The translations under genes and the position numbers were made by a program. Positions 18,308-26,484 of a stretch of DNA of 64,000 nucleotides are shown here, piece by piece. Source of the DNA: Dictyobacter kobayashii (GTDB lineage: Bacteria > Chloroflexota > Ktedonobacteria > Ktedonobacterales > Ktedonobacteraceae); assembly GCF_003967555.1 (NCBI RefSeq), contig NZ_BIFS01000001.1:4464001-4528000 (forward strand). The letters run 5' to 3'. The notes under the pieces are model-generated. The model saw nothing but the letters and a program-made list of their open reading frames with translations, did no database searches and was not told the origin of the DNA. Position 1 is the stretch's first letter; each line of letters opens with the position of its first letter.

Positions 18308-19456
18308 ATGGACTTTTCACTCAATGAAGAGCAGATGGCCATTCGTCAGACATGCAGGGAATTTGCTGAGCAAGAAATTAAGCCCATTGCTGAAGAAATA
18401 GATGCCACCGGTTCGTTTCCCTATCACGTGGTTCGCCAGATGGGCGAGCTAGGGCTATTAGGATTACCTTTCCCCGAAGAATATGGTGGGGCAGGGGCAG
18501 ACTTCCTTTCCTATTGTCTGGCTATTGAGGAGATCTCTCGTGGAGATGTTTCCGTTGGTATTACGATGGAGGCCCATACCTCTTTAGGCGCGACGCCGTT
18601 CTTCCTTTTCGGCTCTCAACAACAGAAAGAGCAGTTTCTGGTTCCACTGGCTCGTGGTGAGCAATTGTGGGCCTTTGGCTTGACTGAACCAGAGGCTGGC
18701 TCTGATTCAGGTGGTACCCAGACGCGGGCCGTGTTGGAGGATGGTCACTGGCATATTAACGGCACCAAGGCCTTTATTACGAATGCCGGGACCGAGATGA
18801 CTGGCGGCGTTACCATTACAGCCATCACTGGCCGTACCTCCCAGGGACGCAATGCGATCTCTAATATTATTGTGCCTAAAGGTACGCCGGGCTATGTCAT
18901 TGGTAAAGCTTACAAAAAGATGGGTTGGAGGGCCTCTGATACGCGTCCTCTGGCCTTTGAAGACTGCCAGGTGCCGGAAGGGAATATTCTGGGACAGCCA
19001 GGCGATGGTTTTAAGCAGTTTCTGCGCATCCTGGATGCCGGTCGCGTCGCTATTGCCGCGCTATCAGTTGGACTGGCCCAGGCCTGCCTGGATGAGTCCC
19101 TGAGCTATGCCCGGCAACGGAAACAGTTTGGACAACCAATCAGTAAGTTCCAGGCTATCCAGTTCAAGTTGGCCGATATGGATATGGAGATAGAACTGGC
19201 TCGCCTGATGTATTATAAAGCTGCCTGGTTGCATATGCAGGGGAAACCCTATACGCGCGAAGCCTCAATGGCCAAGTTGTTCGCTTCGGAGACCGCCAAA
19301 CGCGCCGCCGATCAGGCGGTTCAGATTCATGGCGGCTACGGGTATATGGATGAGTATCCTGTCTCGCGCTACTGGCGCAGTGTTAAGATCAATGAGATCG
19401 GTGAAGGTACCAGCGAAGTACAGCGCATGTTAATTGCCAAGCAACTTGGCTGTTAG
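18308..19456 (+). CDS. Acyl-CoA dehydrogenase
   Basis: This 382-residue flavoprotein introduces a double bond into acyl-CoA. Its two family signatures are present: AFGLTEPEAGSDSGGTQTRA in the middle domain and QIHGGYGYMDEYPVSRYWR near the C-terminus. The catalytic base is in the short-chain-type position, in NEIGEGTSEVQRM. The chain length preferred cannot be told. It is a single gene with its own terminator, with no ETF gene nearby; an enoyl-CoA hydratase lies at 24117. Confidence 0.95.
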   Translation: MDFSLNEEQMAIRQTCREFAEQEIKPIAEEIDATGSFPYHVVRQMGELGLLGLPFPEEYGGAGADFLSYCLAIEEISRGDVSVGITMEAHTSLGATPFFLFGSQQQKEQFLVPLARGEQLWAFGLTEPEAGSDSGGTQTRAVLEDGHWHINGTKAFITNAGTEMTGGVTITAITGRTSQGRNAISNIIVPKGTPGYVIGKAYKKMGWRASDTRPLAFEDCQVPEGNILGQPGDGFKQFLRILDAGRVAIAALSVGLAQACLDESLSYARQRKQFGQPISKFQAIQFKLADMDMEIELARLMYYKAAWLHMQGKPYTREASMAKLFASETAKRAADQAVQIHGGYGYMDEYPVSRYWRSVKINEIGEGTSEVQRMLIAKQLGC

Positions 19457-19462
19457 CCTTAG

Positions 19463-19527
19463 CATAACAAAAAGAAGTGGTGCTGGTAGGAGCGATTGCC
19501 CTACCAGCACCACTTCTTTTTGTTATG
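19463..19527. terminator. Bidirectional terminator between convergent genes
   Basis: A long nearly perfect inverted repeat with arms around AAAAAGAAGTGGTGCTGG and its complement. A/T runs on both outer edges let it work for both strands. Confidence 0.9.
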
Positions 19528-19547
19528 CCCGCGTCGCAGGCGTCCTA

Positions 19548-21485
19548 TTATTTAGGCCATTTGAGGGTTGTGAAGGTCACATCCGACTCTGAGTTCGCAT
19601 TGTTAGGATCAGGTGCCAGGTATTTGGTCCAGATGACAGTTGTGTCATTCACTGAGACAAATGCTGTACTGCTCTTATCAATAGTGTTGATCCCATTGAC
19701 CATTACCTTGGCCCGGGTATCGTACATCTTGAACTCTTTTGTGCTACTGTTCTGCCAGATCAAGAATAGACCACCACTTTGTAGTCCAGTGAGGATCTCA
19801 TTATCACTGACATTTGTGTTTACCGGGGCCGAACCATTGGCTGTAAAGGCCAGCAGTTTGCCCGTGGCTTCTGCATCGACCTGTGGGGTAATCACGGTAG
19901 GATCGATCTCAGTAGGATTGCCCAGCAGTTTTGAGACATCCTGTGGCGTTGTGGTAGCGTCTGCCTGCGCTGTTGCTGTAGCTGTGGGTGTTACCGTGTT
20001 GTCGGCCGCAGTCGCTGTTACTCCTGGTGTGGGAGTCGTTGTACTGGTCGCACTGGCCGTACTATTATCCCTGTTTAAGAAGAAAAGCGTATCATCGACC
20101 ATCTGGGGTCTGAATGAAGCACTATCATCGCGATAGAGATAGGTCTGTGCCTGAGGATGAGGAATCCAGCGTCCCGTTTTGGACGGAGCCGCTTCCACAA
20201 TCTGTTGGGTCCAGATATTGCTATTGAGTTGATGATTAGTGTTCAGCCACTCATCGGCCCAATAAATGTTATTGCCATCACTGCTAGCGGCTGGCGAAGT
20301 CAGTACGTGCTGATCCTGGGCTGTAGCCAGTTCTGTCGTTTTTGCCAACGTGTTTTGCGCAAATTGGTAATTGAGTAGATGTGATGTTCCCTTGTTATCA
20401 ATCAAGGCTACCAGCGCATGGTCATTATAGAAGCTGACCCCTTGAATTGGCGTGTTTACCCAATCCGCCACCGTTGAGCTATTGAAGATGTCGCTATGGA
20501 TGGTCAATGGTTTGGCGAAATCTGTTGCTGCATCTTGTTGCGCCTGTGTGTTTTGCGCATTGGGGTCCTGGCCCACATAGAGTGCTTTAAGGCTCCAGGA
20601 ACCTGTTAGTTTTCCTGGTTGTGTGTCCTGTTGGGTGGTTTGCGCGTGAGTGTGTCTACCTGTGATGCGCTTTGGGGTCTCCATCTGCAACCACAATAAC
20701 CAGTCTTTGTTGCCGCCCAGAAGAATCAGTGGTCGTGTGCTGGGCGTGGCAAGTAGAGGAATGCTTTCATGGTTCGTATTGGGATCGCCAGTAGTGTCAA
20801 ACTTTTCTAGCATCCAATTGGAGCCGTCCTCATTATAGGCCGAGTAAAAAATAGTATTATTGCTGGTAATGGCACTGGCCACATGTGCATAGCTCGTTTG
20901 TGTCGACGTCGTGGCTGTATCCGCCTGAGCTATCTCCACGCGCGAGATAATTACCGGGTTGGATGGGAGCTGAACAACCTGCTGTCCTTGATTGGCTAGA
21001 AACAGGAGCGATATCAGGCCGCTTAACATGACAACGACCAGGAAAGAGGCTGCCAGGCCAATAATGGCAAAATGCTGGCTCTGACGCGACCGGCGTGGCC
21101 GCGTGGCTTGAATTATCGGGAGTGGTCCCGTATCCGCGGTTGAGAACGCTGCTAATGAATCAGCATGCTCTGTTTGTTTAGCCAGATCTTTAAGATAAGG
21201 TGCAAGAAATACTGGTGTAGGCGTTGAAGAAGCTGAAGCAGGGGTACGTTGCAGGAAACGCACATGTTCAGCCGCTAACGCCTGCATCAGCTTGCTATGA
21301 GCATCTTGAGATGGCTCAATCGCTGGCATCGAACGTATGCGCTCCCCTACAAATTGGTATTGAGCGTATGCGTCTTTGCAATCTGCACAATGCGCCAAAT
21401 GATGTTCTAATTCGGGCGTATCCGTCGGATCTTGCTTTTGTTCACGATATATGGCGAGCAATGCCCGCGCCTGACGACAGTTCAA
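19548..21485 (-). CDS. Membrane anti-sigma factor with large extracellular domain
   Basis: The N-terminus is a zinc-finger anti-sigma domain (HLAHCADCKDAYAQY, with the H-x3-C-x2-C ligands). A single membrane span follows near residues 140-165 (FAIIGLAASFLVVVMLSGLI), then about 470 extracellular residues. The outer part has repeated strand-rich segments resembling a beta-propeller (for example WLLWLQME, NNIYWADEW, LFLIWQNS) and a Thr/Ala-rich linker near residue 475-520. It overlaps its sigma gene by 4 nt, so it probably senses an outside signal and releases that sigma factor. Confidence 0.82.
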   Translation of the reverse strand: MNCRQARALLAIYREQKQDPTDTPELEHHLAHCADCKDAYAQYQFVGERIRSMPAIEPSQDAHSKLMQALAAEHVRFLQRTPASASSTPTPVFLAPYLKDLAKQTEHADSLAAFSTADTGPLPIIQATRPRRSRQSQHFAIIGLAASFLVVVMLSGLISLLFLANQGQQVVQLPSNPVIISRVEIAQADTATTSTQTSYAHVASAITSNNTIFYSAYNEDGSNWMLEKFDTTGDPNTNHESIPLLATPSTRPLILLGGNKDWLLWLQMETPKRITGRHTHAQTTQQDTQPGKLTGSWSLKALYVGQDPNAQNTQAQQDAATDFAKPLTIHSDIFNSSTVADWVNTPIQGVSFYNDHALVALIDNKGTSHLLNYQFAQNTLAKTTELATAQDQHVLTSPAASSDGNNIYWADEWLNTNHQLNSNIWTQQIVEAAPSKTGRWIPHPQAQTYLYRDDSASFRPQMVDDTLFFLNRDNSTASATSTTTPTPGVTATAADNTVTPTATATAQADATTTPQDVSKLLGNPTEIDPTVITPQVDAEATGKLLAFTANGSAPVNTNVSDNEILTGLQSGGLFLIWQNSSTKEFKMYDTRAKVMVNGINTIDKSSTAFVSVNDTTVIWTKYLAPDPNNANSESDVTFTTLKWPK

Positions 21486-22291
21486 TCTTCACCGACCTCT
21501 TTTTGATACAATCCAATAAATCGTTCTCTTGCTCGCATTAAACGCATCTTTACTGCTGAAGAACTAATACTTAGTACTTCGGCAATTTCTGCGCAAGATA
21601 AACCATCATTTTCGTAAAGCCAGAGGCACACTGAATATTTCTGTGGTAGCTGTCGAAAAACCCGTTCAACGATTTCTCGATCTGCTACTCGACTTTCAAA
21701 GCGTCCGCCGTCGTACCCATTGCGCTCATACATAGAACTAACTGAGCTGGAACGTACCTCGCCACCGTTCTCTTCATTGTTATTAAAGCCCTCTCCCGAA
21801 GTCCCTCCGGAATCTGAAACCATGCCCGCGCCAATGCCGCGATCCTCATTAAACAATGAAAGTGGTAGCCAGGAAATCAAGCGTCTACGTCGCAGGGAAT
21901 CTGTTGTCGTGTTGGCCGCTATCCGATACAGCCACGCCGATAATGCCCCGGGTTGGACGACCGTTCCTCCTAAAAGTGCTTTGTAGGCCTTTACGAATAC
22001 ATCTTGAGCAAGGTCATAAGCCTGTTCTCTATTGCCTATCAGATGATAAATGAAGTTGGTAATTGGCATTTGAAAACGGGTAAAAATAGCCTCAAAATCG
22101 GCGACATTTACCTGCTCTGGTGGTGCCTGTTCTTCCGACTGGGATTGCTCCGAAGCTTCAATTTCTTCGAAGGCACTCTCCTCGCCACCGTCTTCATCCT
22201 CTGACATAGGAATAGTCGAACGGCTTTGTTCATCGTTTGCTGATGAACTCAATTTGCTATTCGTATTGTAGAAACGTATAGAGGTATCCAT
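21482..22291 (-). CDS. ECF-type sigma factor with acidic N-terminal extension and loop insert
   Basis: Sigma region 2 (YDLAQDVFVKAYKALLGG, LSAWLYRIAANTTTDSLRRRR) and region 4 (LSCAEIAEVLSISSSAVKMRL) are clear. Unlike the 178-residue ECF factor at 11120, this one has about 70 extra acidic residues at the N-terminus (DEDGGEESAFEEIEA) and a Gly/Ser/Asn-rich insert between the two regions. At 269 residues it is long for the group. It is paired by 4-nt overlap with the membrane anti-sigma gene. Confidence 0.93.
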   Translation of the reverse strand: MDTSIRFYNTNSKLSSSANDEQSRSTIPMSEDEDGGEESAFEEIEASEQSQSEEQAPPEQVNVADFEAIFTRFQMPITNFIYHLIGNREQAYDLAQDVFVKAYKALLGGTVVQPGALSAWLYRIAANTTTDSLRRRRLISWLPLSLFNEDRGIGAGMVSDSGGTSGEGFNNNEENGGEVRSSSVSSMYERNGYDGGRFESRVADREIVERVFRQLPQKYSVCLWLYENDGLSCAEIAEVLSISSSAVKMRLMRARERFIGLYQKEVGED

Positions 22292-22666
22292 CGGTTACAT
22301 CGGCCTTGTATAATGCAGATTTTTTACATACTTCTAAGAGAGTACACAGGTGTATTGTTAGCATAGCATATTATAATTACGTATGCTGTGAGCTAATAGA
22401 CGTTTCCGTATATTGGATTACACCACTCTCGGTAAAAGGTAAAACATTTTTTGTCTGTGGTTGGGATAAGAGTTGCTTGCGAGATTTCTAAGCGTAGTAA
22501 CCACGAGCACTTACAGGGGACAGTATACCATATATCTCTTGAGATTGATGCTGCTCCTGTCGCTTTTGCTGGAATAAATTGCTACTCTAAAGAATACCAA
22601 GCATTTTCTCGGCTTTTAAGGGCTTACCGCTCAACCTTATTAACTCATCCATACGAGAGTATACTG
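22292..22666. other. Intergenic upstream of the second sigma factor
   Basis: A/T-rich sequence with no recognised gene. It must carry the sigma factor promoter on the minus strand. It ends at the target duplication of the MITE-like element. Confidence 0.5.
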
Positions 22667-22675
22667 ATGATTGCT

Positions 22676-22955
22676 CAGGGCTTTTGATTTTCTTCTTTGG
22701 CGCCTGCGGCGCCAGGGTGGGGGTGTGGAGTGCGTGGTGGGCGGCTGCGGCCGCCCACCACGCACTCCACACTTGAAAGAAGGTCCATCGTATCGCTTGC
22801 TCGTGATCTCCCTGCGAGCTCTGGAGGAACATGAACAAGCACTGAAGCAAGCCAGTGCTTGTTCGTGCGGCCGCTCACCAGACACACTCCACACCTGAAA
22901 GAAAGGAGATCGTATGGCTTGCTCGTGATCGCTGGACGGACATGAAAAAGCCCTG
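22676..22955 (+). mobile_element. MITE-like element, repeat family B copy 1 (complete)
   Basis: The 280-bp element begins CAGGGCTTTT and ends AAAAGCCCTG, an inverted pair. It is flanked directly by the 9-bp direct repeat ATGATTGCT (22667-22675 and 22956-22964), a target-site duplication. Inside are the palindrome GGCGCCTGCGGCGCC (22699-22713), a 50-nt hairpin with perfect 23-bp arms (22723-22772), and a 12-bp-arm hairpin (22833-22864). The right half is partly duplicated: the segment from about 22746 recurs diverged from about 22868. It has no coding capacity, so it would need a transposase in trans. Reading frames across it are palindrome artefacts. Confidence 0.85.
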
Positions 22956-23008
22956 ATGATTGCTTGCAAGAGCTTGCCATTGTAGAGCATTTTTGTTACT
23001 ATGTTGGC

Positions 23009-24037
23009 ATGGGAAGCCATCAGGTACAAACACCAGGTTGGAATATTGTTGGCCACGGACATGCTGTGGATATCCTGCGCCGTACATTGGCGGCACAGCA
23101 GGTACGCCATGCTTATTTATTCGCGGGCCCGGCTCGAATCGGCAAAAGTACGCTGGCCCTGCGTTTCGCCCAGACCCTGTTATGTACTGGTGGGCCCGAC
23201 CCCCATATCTCTCCTCAGGAGCCGTGCAATAGCTGTCTCTCCTGCCGTAAAGTCATGCATGGCAATCATCCCGATGTGCATGTGATTACAAAAGCTGCCG
23301 ATAAGCAATTTATCCTGATCGAGCAGGTGCGCGCCCTGCAATCCGATGCCTCGCGCCGTACGTTAGAAGGGCGACGCAATATCTTCATTATTGAGAATGC
23401 CCAGGATATGAATGTGCAGGCCGCGAACTGTATTTTAAAAACCCTTGAGGAGCCAGAGGCGGATGTGGTCCTGTTGCTTACCGTTCCAGATACTGGATTA
23501 CTCCTGCCAACAATCCTCTCCCGTGTCCAGCAGGTGCCGATGCAACTGCTGACCTCACAGCAGATCAAGCAGGCCCTTGAACAACAGTGGGAGGTAGAGC
23601 CGGAAGAGGCTACTCTGGTTTCCGCCCTGGCTGCTGGTCGCTTAGGCTGGGCTGTGCAGGCTGTGGAAGAGGAAGACCTATTGGATGAGCGTAAAGCTCA
23701 ACTGGATGTATTGACGAAGCTGCCAGCCGTGACTAAAGTGCAGCGCTTTGATTTTGTTCAGCGCTTAGGGACCGATGGCGAGAAACTGCGACATATGCTT
23801 GAGTTGTGGTTGCTGTGGTGGCGTGATATGGTATTGGCAGCAAATGGTTGTCTTGACCTTACCGTTAACGTCGATATGCGCGATTTATTAAAGACGCAAT
23901 CCGCTAAGGTTGGGACCCATGAGGCTGAGCGTATGGTGCGTGCTATTCTCCAAACTCAGGAGTCCCTGGATCAAAATGTGAACGCACGGGTGGCCCTCGA
24001 AGTGCTGATGCTGGATACACCGACGATCAAGCTGTAA
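23009..24037 (+). CDS. holB: DNA polymerase III delta-prime subunit
   Basis: This clamp-loader AAA+ ATPase has Walker A as FAGPARIGKSTLA, the zinc-binding cysteine cluster CNSCLSCRKVMHGNHPDV, and the sensor-like region NILSRVQQVP-type (TILSRVQQVPMQ). The 342-residue length fits delta-prime. The start at 23009 gives the usual N-terminus (GWNIVGHGHAVDILRRTL); no good ribosome site is seen, and the MITE-like element ends just 53 nt upstream, so the native leader may have been altered. Confidence 0.88.
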   Translation: MGSHQVQTPGWNIVGHGHAVDILRRTLAAQQVRHAYLFAGPARIGKSTLALRFAQTLLCTGGPDPHISPQEPCNSCLSCRKVMHGNHPDVHVITKAADKQFILIEQVRALQSDASRRTLEGRRNIFIIENAQDMNVQAANCILKTLEEPEADVVLLLTVPDTGLLLPTILSRVQQVPMQLLTSQQIKQALEQQWEVEPEEATLVSALAAGRLGWAVQAVEEEDLLDERKAQLDVLTKLPAVTKVQRFDFVQRLGTDGEKLRHMLELWLLWWRDMVLAANGCLDLTVNVDMRDLLKTQSAKVGTHEAERMVRAILQTQESLDQNVNARVALEVLMLDTPTIKL

Positions 24038-24116
24038 TCAGTACTCTCTACTCCACTATCCCTCAGCTTCAATTAGATCGCACTATCCATTACCATTCAA
24101 GGAAGAGGTGTATGCT

Positions 24117-24914
24117 ATGCGCAGCGATTTTCAACATGTGCTGGTTCAATTCGATGCTGGTGTTTTGACGATTACAATGAATCGCCCAACGGTCTTAAAT
24201 GCTTTTAATGATCTGATGTTGCAAGAAATGATCGAGATTGTGGAGGCGACCGCACAGGATGAGGAGATCCGTTGTGTGGTGTTGACCGGAGCGGGTCGCG
24301 CTTTTGGCGCTGGTCAGGATCTTTCGCTCTTTGCCAATGCTCAAACTGAAGAGAGTGCCTCGACTGCCCATGAACATTTACGTGCCTATCATCGTCTGGT
24401 TATGGGCCTGCAGCAACTTCCCCAGCCTGTGATTGCGGCTATCCATGGAGTAGCTACCGGCATCTCGCTTAATATCGCCCTGGCATGCGACCTGCGTATC
24501 GCTGCCGATAATGCCCGCCTTTCAGAGGCATTCGCGCGTATCGGCTTGGTTCCCGATGGTGGTGGTGCCTACTTCTTGTCGCGTTTACTAGGTTCGGCTA
24601 AGGCTCTAGAACTGGCGTTGCTGGCAGAAGAGATCAATGGTGCCGAGGCCGAGCGCATCGGATTGGTCAACAAGTGTGTTCCGCTGGCAGACTTTGAAGA
24701 GGTTGTTATCCTGCTGGCCCGGCGCCTGGCCCATGGACCAACACGTACCTATGGCTTGATCAAGCAACTATTTCATGAGTCGCAGGATAAAGATCTGGCA
24801 GCCGTGCTACAATTAGAGGGTGACTTTCAATCCAGGGCAATTAACACTGCCGATCATCGTGAGGGCGTTCAGGCTTTTATGCAGAAACGTCCCCCCAGAT
24901 ATAGCGGGAAATAG
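24117..24914 (+). CDS. Enoyl-CoA hydratase/isomerase family protein
   Basis: This 265-residue crotonase-fold protein shows the oxyanion-hole segments TGAGRAFGAGQDL and AIHGVATGISLNIALACDLR, then FARIGLVPDGGGAYFLSRL, resembling the PaaG branch. The start at 24117 is preferred over GTG at 24108 because GGAAGAGG lies 8 nt ahead. It hydrates or isomerises enoyl-CoA; the exact substrate is open. The next gene starts 6 nt after its stop, suggesting co-transcription. Confidence 0.92.
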   Translation: MRSDFQHVLVQFDAGVLTITMNRPTVLNAFNDLMLQEMIEIVEATAQDEEIRCVVLTGAGRAFGAGQDLSLFANAQTEESASTAHEHLRAYHRLVMGLQQLPQPVIAAIHGVATGISLNIALACDLRIAADNARLSEAFARIGLVPDGGGAYFLSRLLGSAKALELALLAEEINGAEAERIGLVNKCVPLADFEEVVILLARRLAHGPTRTYGLIKQLFHESQDKDLAAVLQLEGDFQSRAINTADHREGVQAFMQKRPPRYSGK

Positions 24915-24920
24915 CAAATC

Positions 24921-25859
24921 GTGCGTATTGATACTCTTTCTTCTTATAATAGCCAGATGCAAGGCAAGGAGCGGCGCGAATGGTTTCGCCAGCATGCGCC
25001 GCAGCATCTCAAAAATTGTGCTACCTTCGTTTCACGCGGCCTGCTGCAGCGCTCCGTAGGTACCTCCAGGAGTAGCCTGGTACTAGGGGCGGGAGCCTGT
25101 ACCGAGGTTCCGTTATCCGATATCGCCCGTTCCTCCGATGAGGTGGTGCTGGCCGATCTGGATCTCAATTCGATGCAGCGTGGTAGGGATGAACTGCTGG
25201 CGGCCTCGCTACGCAAACGTGTCCGTTTTGTGCAGTGCGATATCAGTGGTGGCGTGAGCAGCAATCTCACGCGCCTGCTGCGCCGCGAAGATTGGAAAGC
25301 CCTGGCTGCTCAAGGTAGCCGGGCTTTCTTTGATGCCGCCGCAAAGTGCCTTGAGCAAAGTGTTGTGCCCGATCCACCTGTGATCCATACCCTGCGCTCA
25401 GGTGACTTTGGCCTGGTCGTTAGCTCGATTGTGCTCTCGCAGCTATTCAGCTATCCACTCCTGGATATCCTGGATCGTGCCCAGCAGGTAGCGCCAGAGC
25501 TAATGGTGGATCAAGAGCGCCATCGACGCTATCAGGATGCGGCCCAGGCTTTTCGTATCCGTGTTATCAATGCGCACCTTCACTATCTGCGTGAATTGCT
25601 CGACCTGGGTGGCGTAGTCGTCTTGTTAACCGACATTCGTGGTTTCGCCTTTGACGTATACGGCACCGACCACGATGCCACCCATCGTCGCGTCTTACCT
25701 CTTGTACCACGTATCTTTCCCGACCTCGTCAAAAATGCCTTTGAGATCGTCGAAGAAGCCCAATGGGAATGGCTCACCGACCTGCCCGACAAGGAACGTC
25801 CGGGCCGTGGCTACGAGATCGCCGGTTATATCCTCAAACCCCAATCACATCAAGGATAA
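24921..25859 (+). CDS. Putative class I SAM-dependent methyltransferase-like protein
   Basis: A 312-residue protein starting at GTG, 6 nt after the hydratase gene. SSLVLGAGACTEVPLSDIA followed by EVVLADLDLNSMQRGRDEL resembles methyltransferase motif I and the acidic end of strand 2, and VRFVQCDISGG fits motif II. DFGLVVSSIVLSQLF could be motif IV. I do not recognise a narrower family and no substrate can be assigned. It is probably co-transcribed with the hydratase; the T-box promoter follows its stop. Confidence 0.65.
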   Translation: MRIDTLSSYNSQMQGKERREWFRQHAPQHLKNCATFVSRGLLQRSVGTSRSSLVLGAGACTEVPLSDIARSSDEVVLADLDLNSMQRGRDELLAASLRKRVRFVQCDISGGVSSNLTRLLRREDWKALAAQGSRAFFDAAAKCLEQSVVPDPPVIHTLRSGDFGLVVSSIVLSQLFSYPLLDILDRAQQVAPELMVDQERHRRYQDAAQAFRIRVINAHLHYLRELLDLGGVVVLLTDIRGFAFDVYGTDHDATHRRVLPLVPRIFPDLVKNAFEIVEEAQWEWLTDLPDKERPGRGYEIAGYILKPQSHQG

Positions 25860-25876
25860 ACAAGTTCATGGTGTGC

Positions 25877-25905
25877 TTGACACATTTTTGTGGGTTAGGT
25901 ATACT
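25877..25905 (+). promoter_or_regulatory. Strong sigma-A promoter for the T-box transcript
   Basis: Consensus TTGACA, exactly 17 nt, then TATACT. Transcription should start near 25912, just ahead of the T-box stem I. Confidence 0.85.
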
Positions 25906-25924
25906 GCCTGTACAATACTTAGAA

Positions 25925-26346
25925 ATCGTTACGAGGGACGAGTACATGTTGCTCTGAGCGCCAGCGAGTCGGAAGTGGTGAGAGTCCGATATCTCAGCAA
26001 GCTCATGGAATGCCCCCCTCTGATCCGGTGTAAGCTGGATCGCGATGCGGGACGAACACAACACAGGTTGTCAGTAATTCTTGCCGGTCGCCCTCCGTTA
26101 TCCAGGGGCAGGACATCGAATACAATGCTATTCAATCGTATGAGCGCAGCTGCCTGACAGGCGAATCAGTTTTTGTAACTGACCAATTCGAATAGCTGAT
26201 GCTTTTTATAGCTAGCTAGCTATGCATTCCGTGTCTGATAAGAGGGAAATCGCATATACAACGTGGCTTCCAATACAGGTGGTACCACGGGTTTTGATAA
26301 AGAACTATCAGCCCGCCCTGAGTTATAACTCGGGGCGGGCTTTTTG
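25925..26346 (+). promoter_or_regulatory. T-box riboswitch (alanine tRNA-responsive leader) with terminator
   Basis: The T-box core AGGTGGTACCACGG is at 26277-26290, followed by a G/C-rich terminator (GCCCGCC...GGCGGGC then TTTTT) at about 26310-26346. Upstream is a long stem I with the GAGTACATG and GCTCATGGAATGCCCCC strands; a GCC alanine codon at 26012-26014 sits where the specifier is expected. The downstream gene is an alanyl-tRNA synthetase, matching. Uncharged tRNA-Ala should stabilise the antiterminator and turn the gene on. Confidence 0.93.
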
Positions 26347-26484
26347 TTTGGTTTGCGGTGCGCCTATCTCTCTTTTCTACCACTTGTAAGTAGCTGTGCA
26401 TGGTATCGTAGGTGGTTCGCCCTTCTTCAATTGAGCAGTGAGGGCGCTAGATAGTAAACAGATCATGAGAGAAATAAGGAGAAA

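Noticed and set aside
22723..22772. Repeat B hairpin as a CRISPR repeat or plain terminator
   Set aside because: Copies are 13-27 kb apart with no spacers, lie between genes in differing orientations, and lack a T tract.
22640..23110. Overlapping long frames on both strands across the repeat before holB
   Set aside because: They read through a perfect palindrome and internal duplication; open frames on both strands are an artefact of the G/C-rich hairpin.
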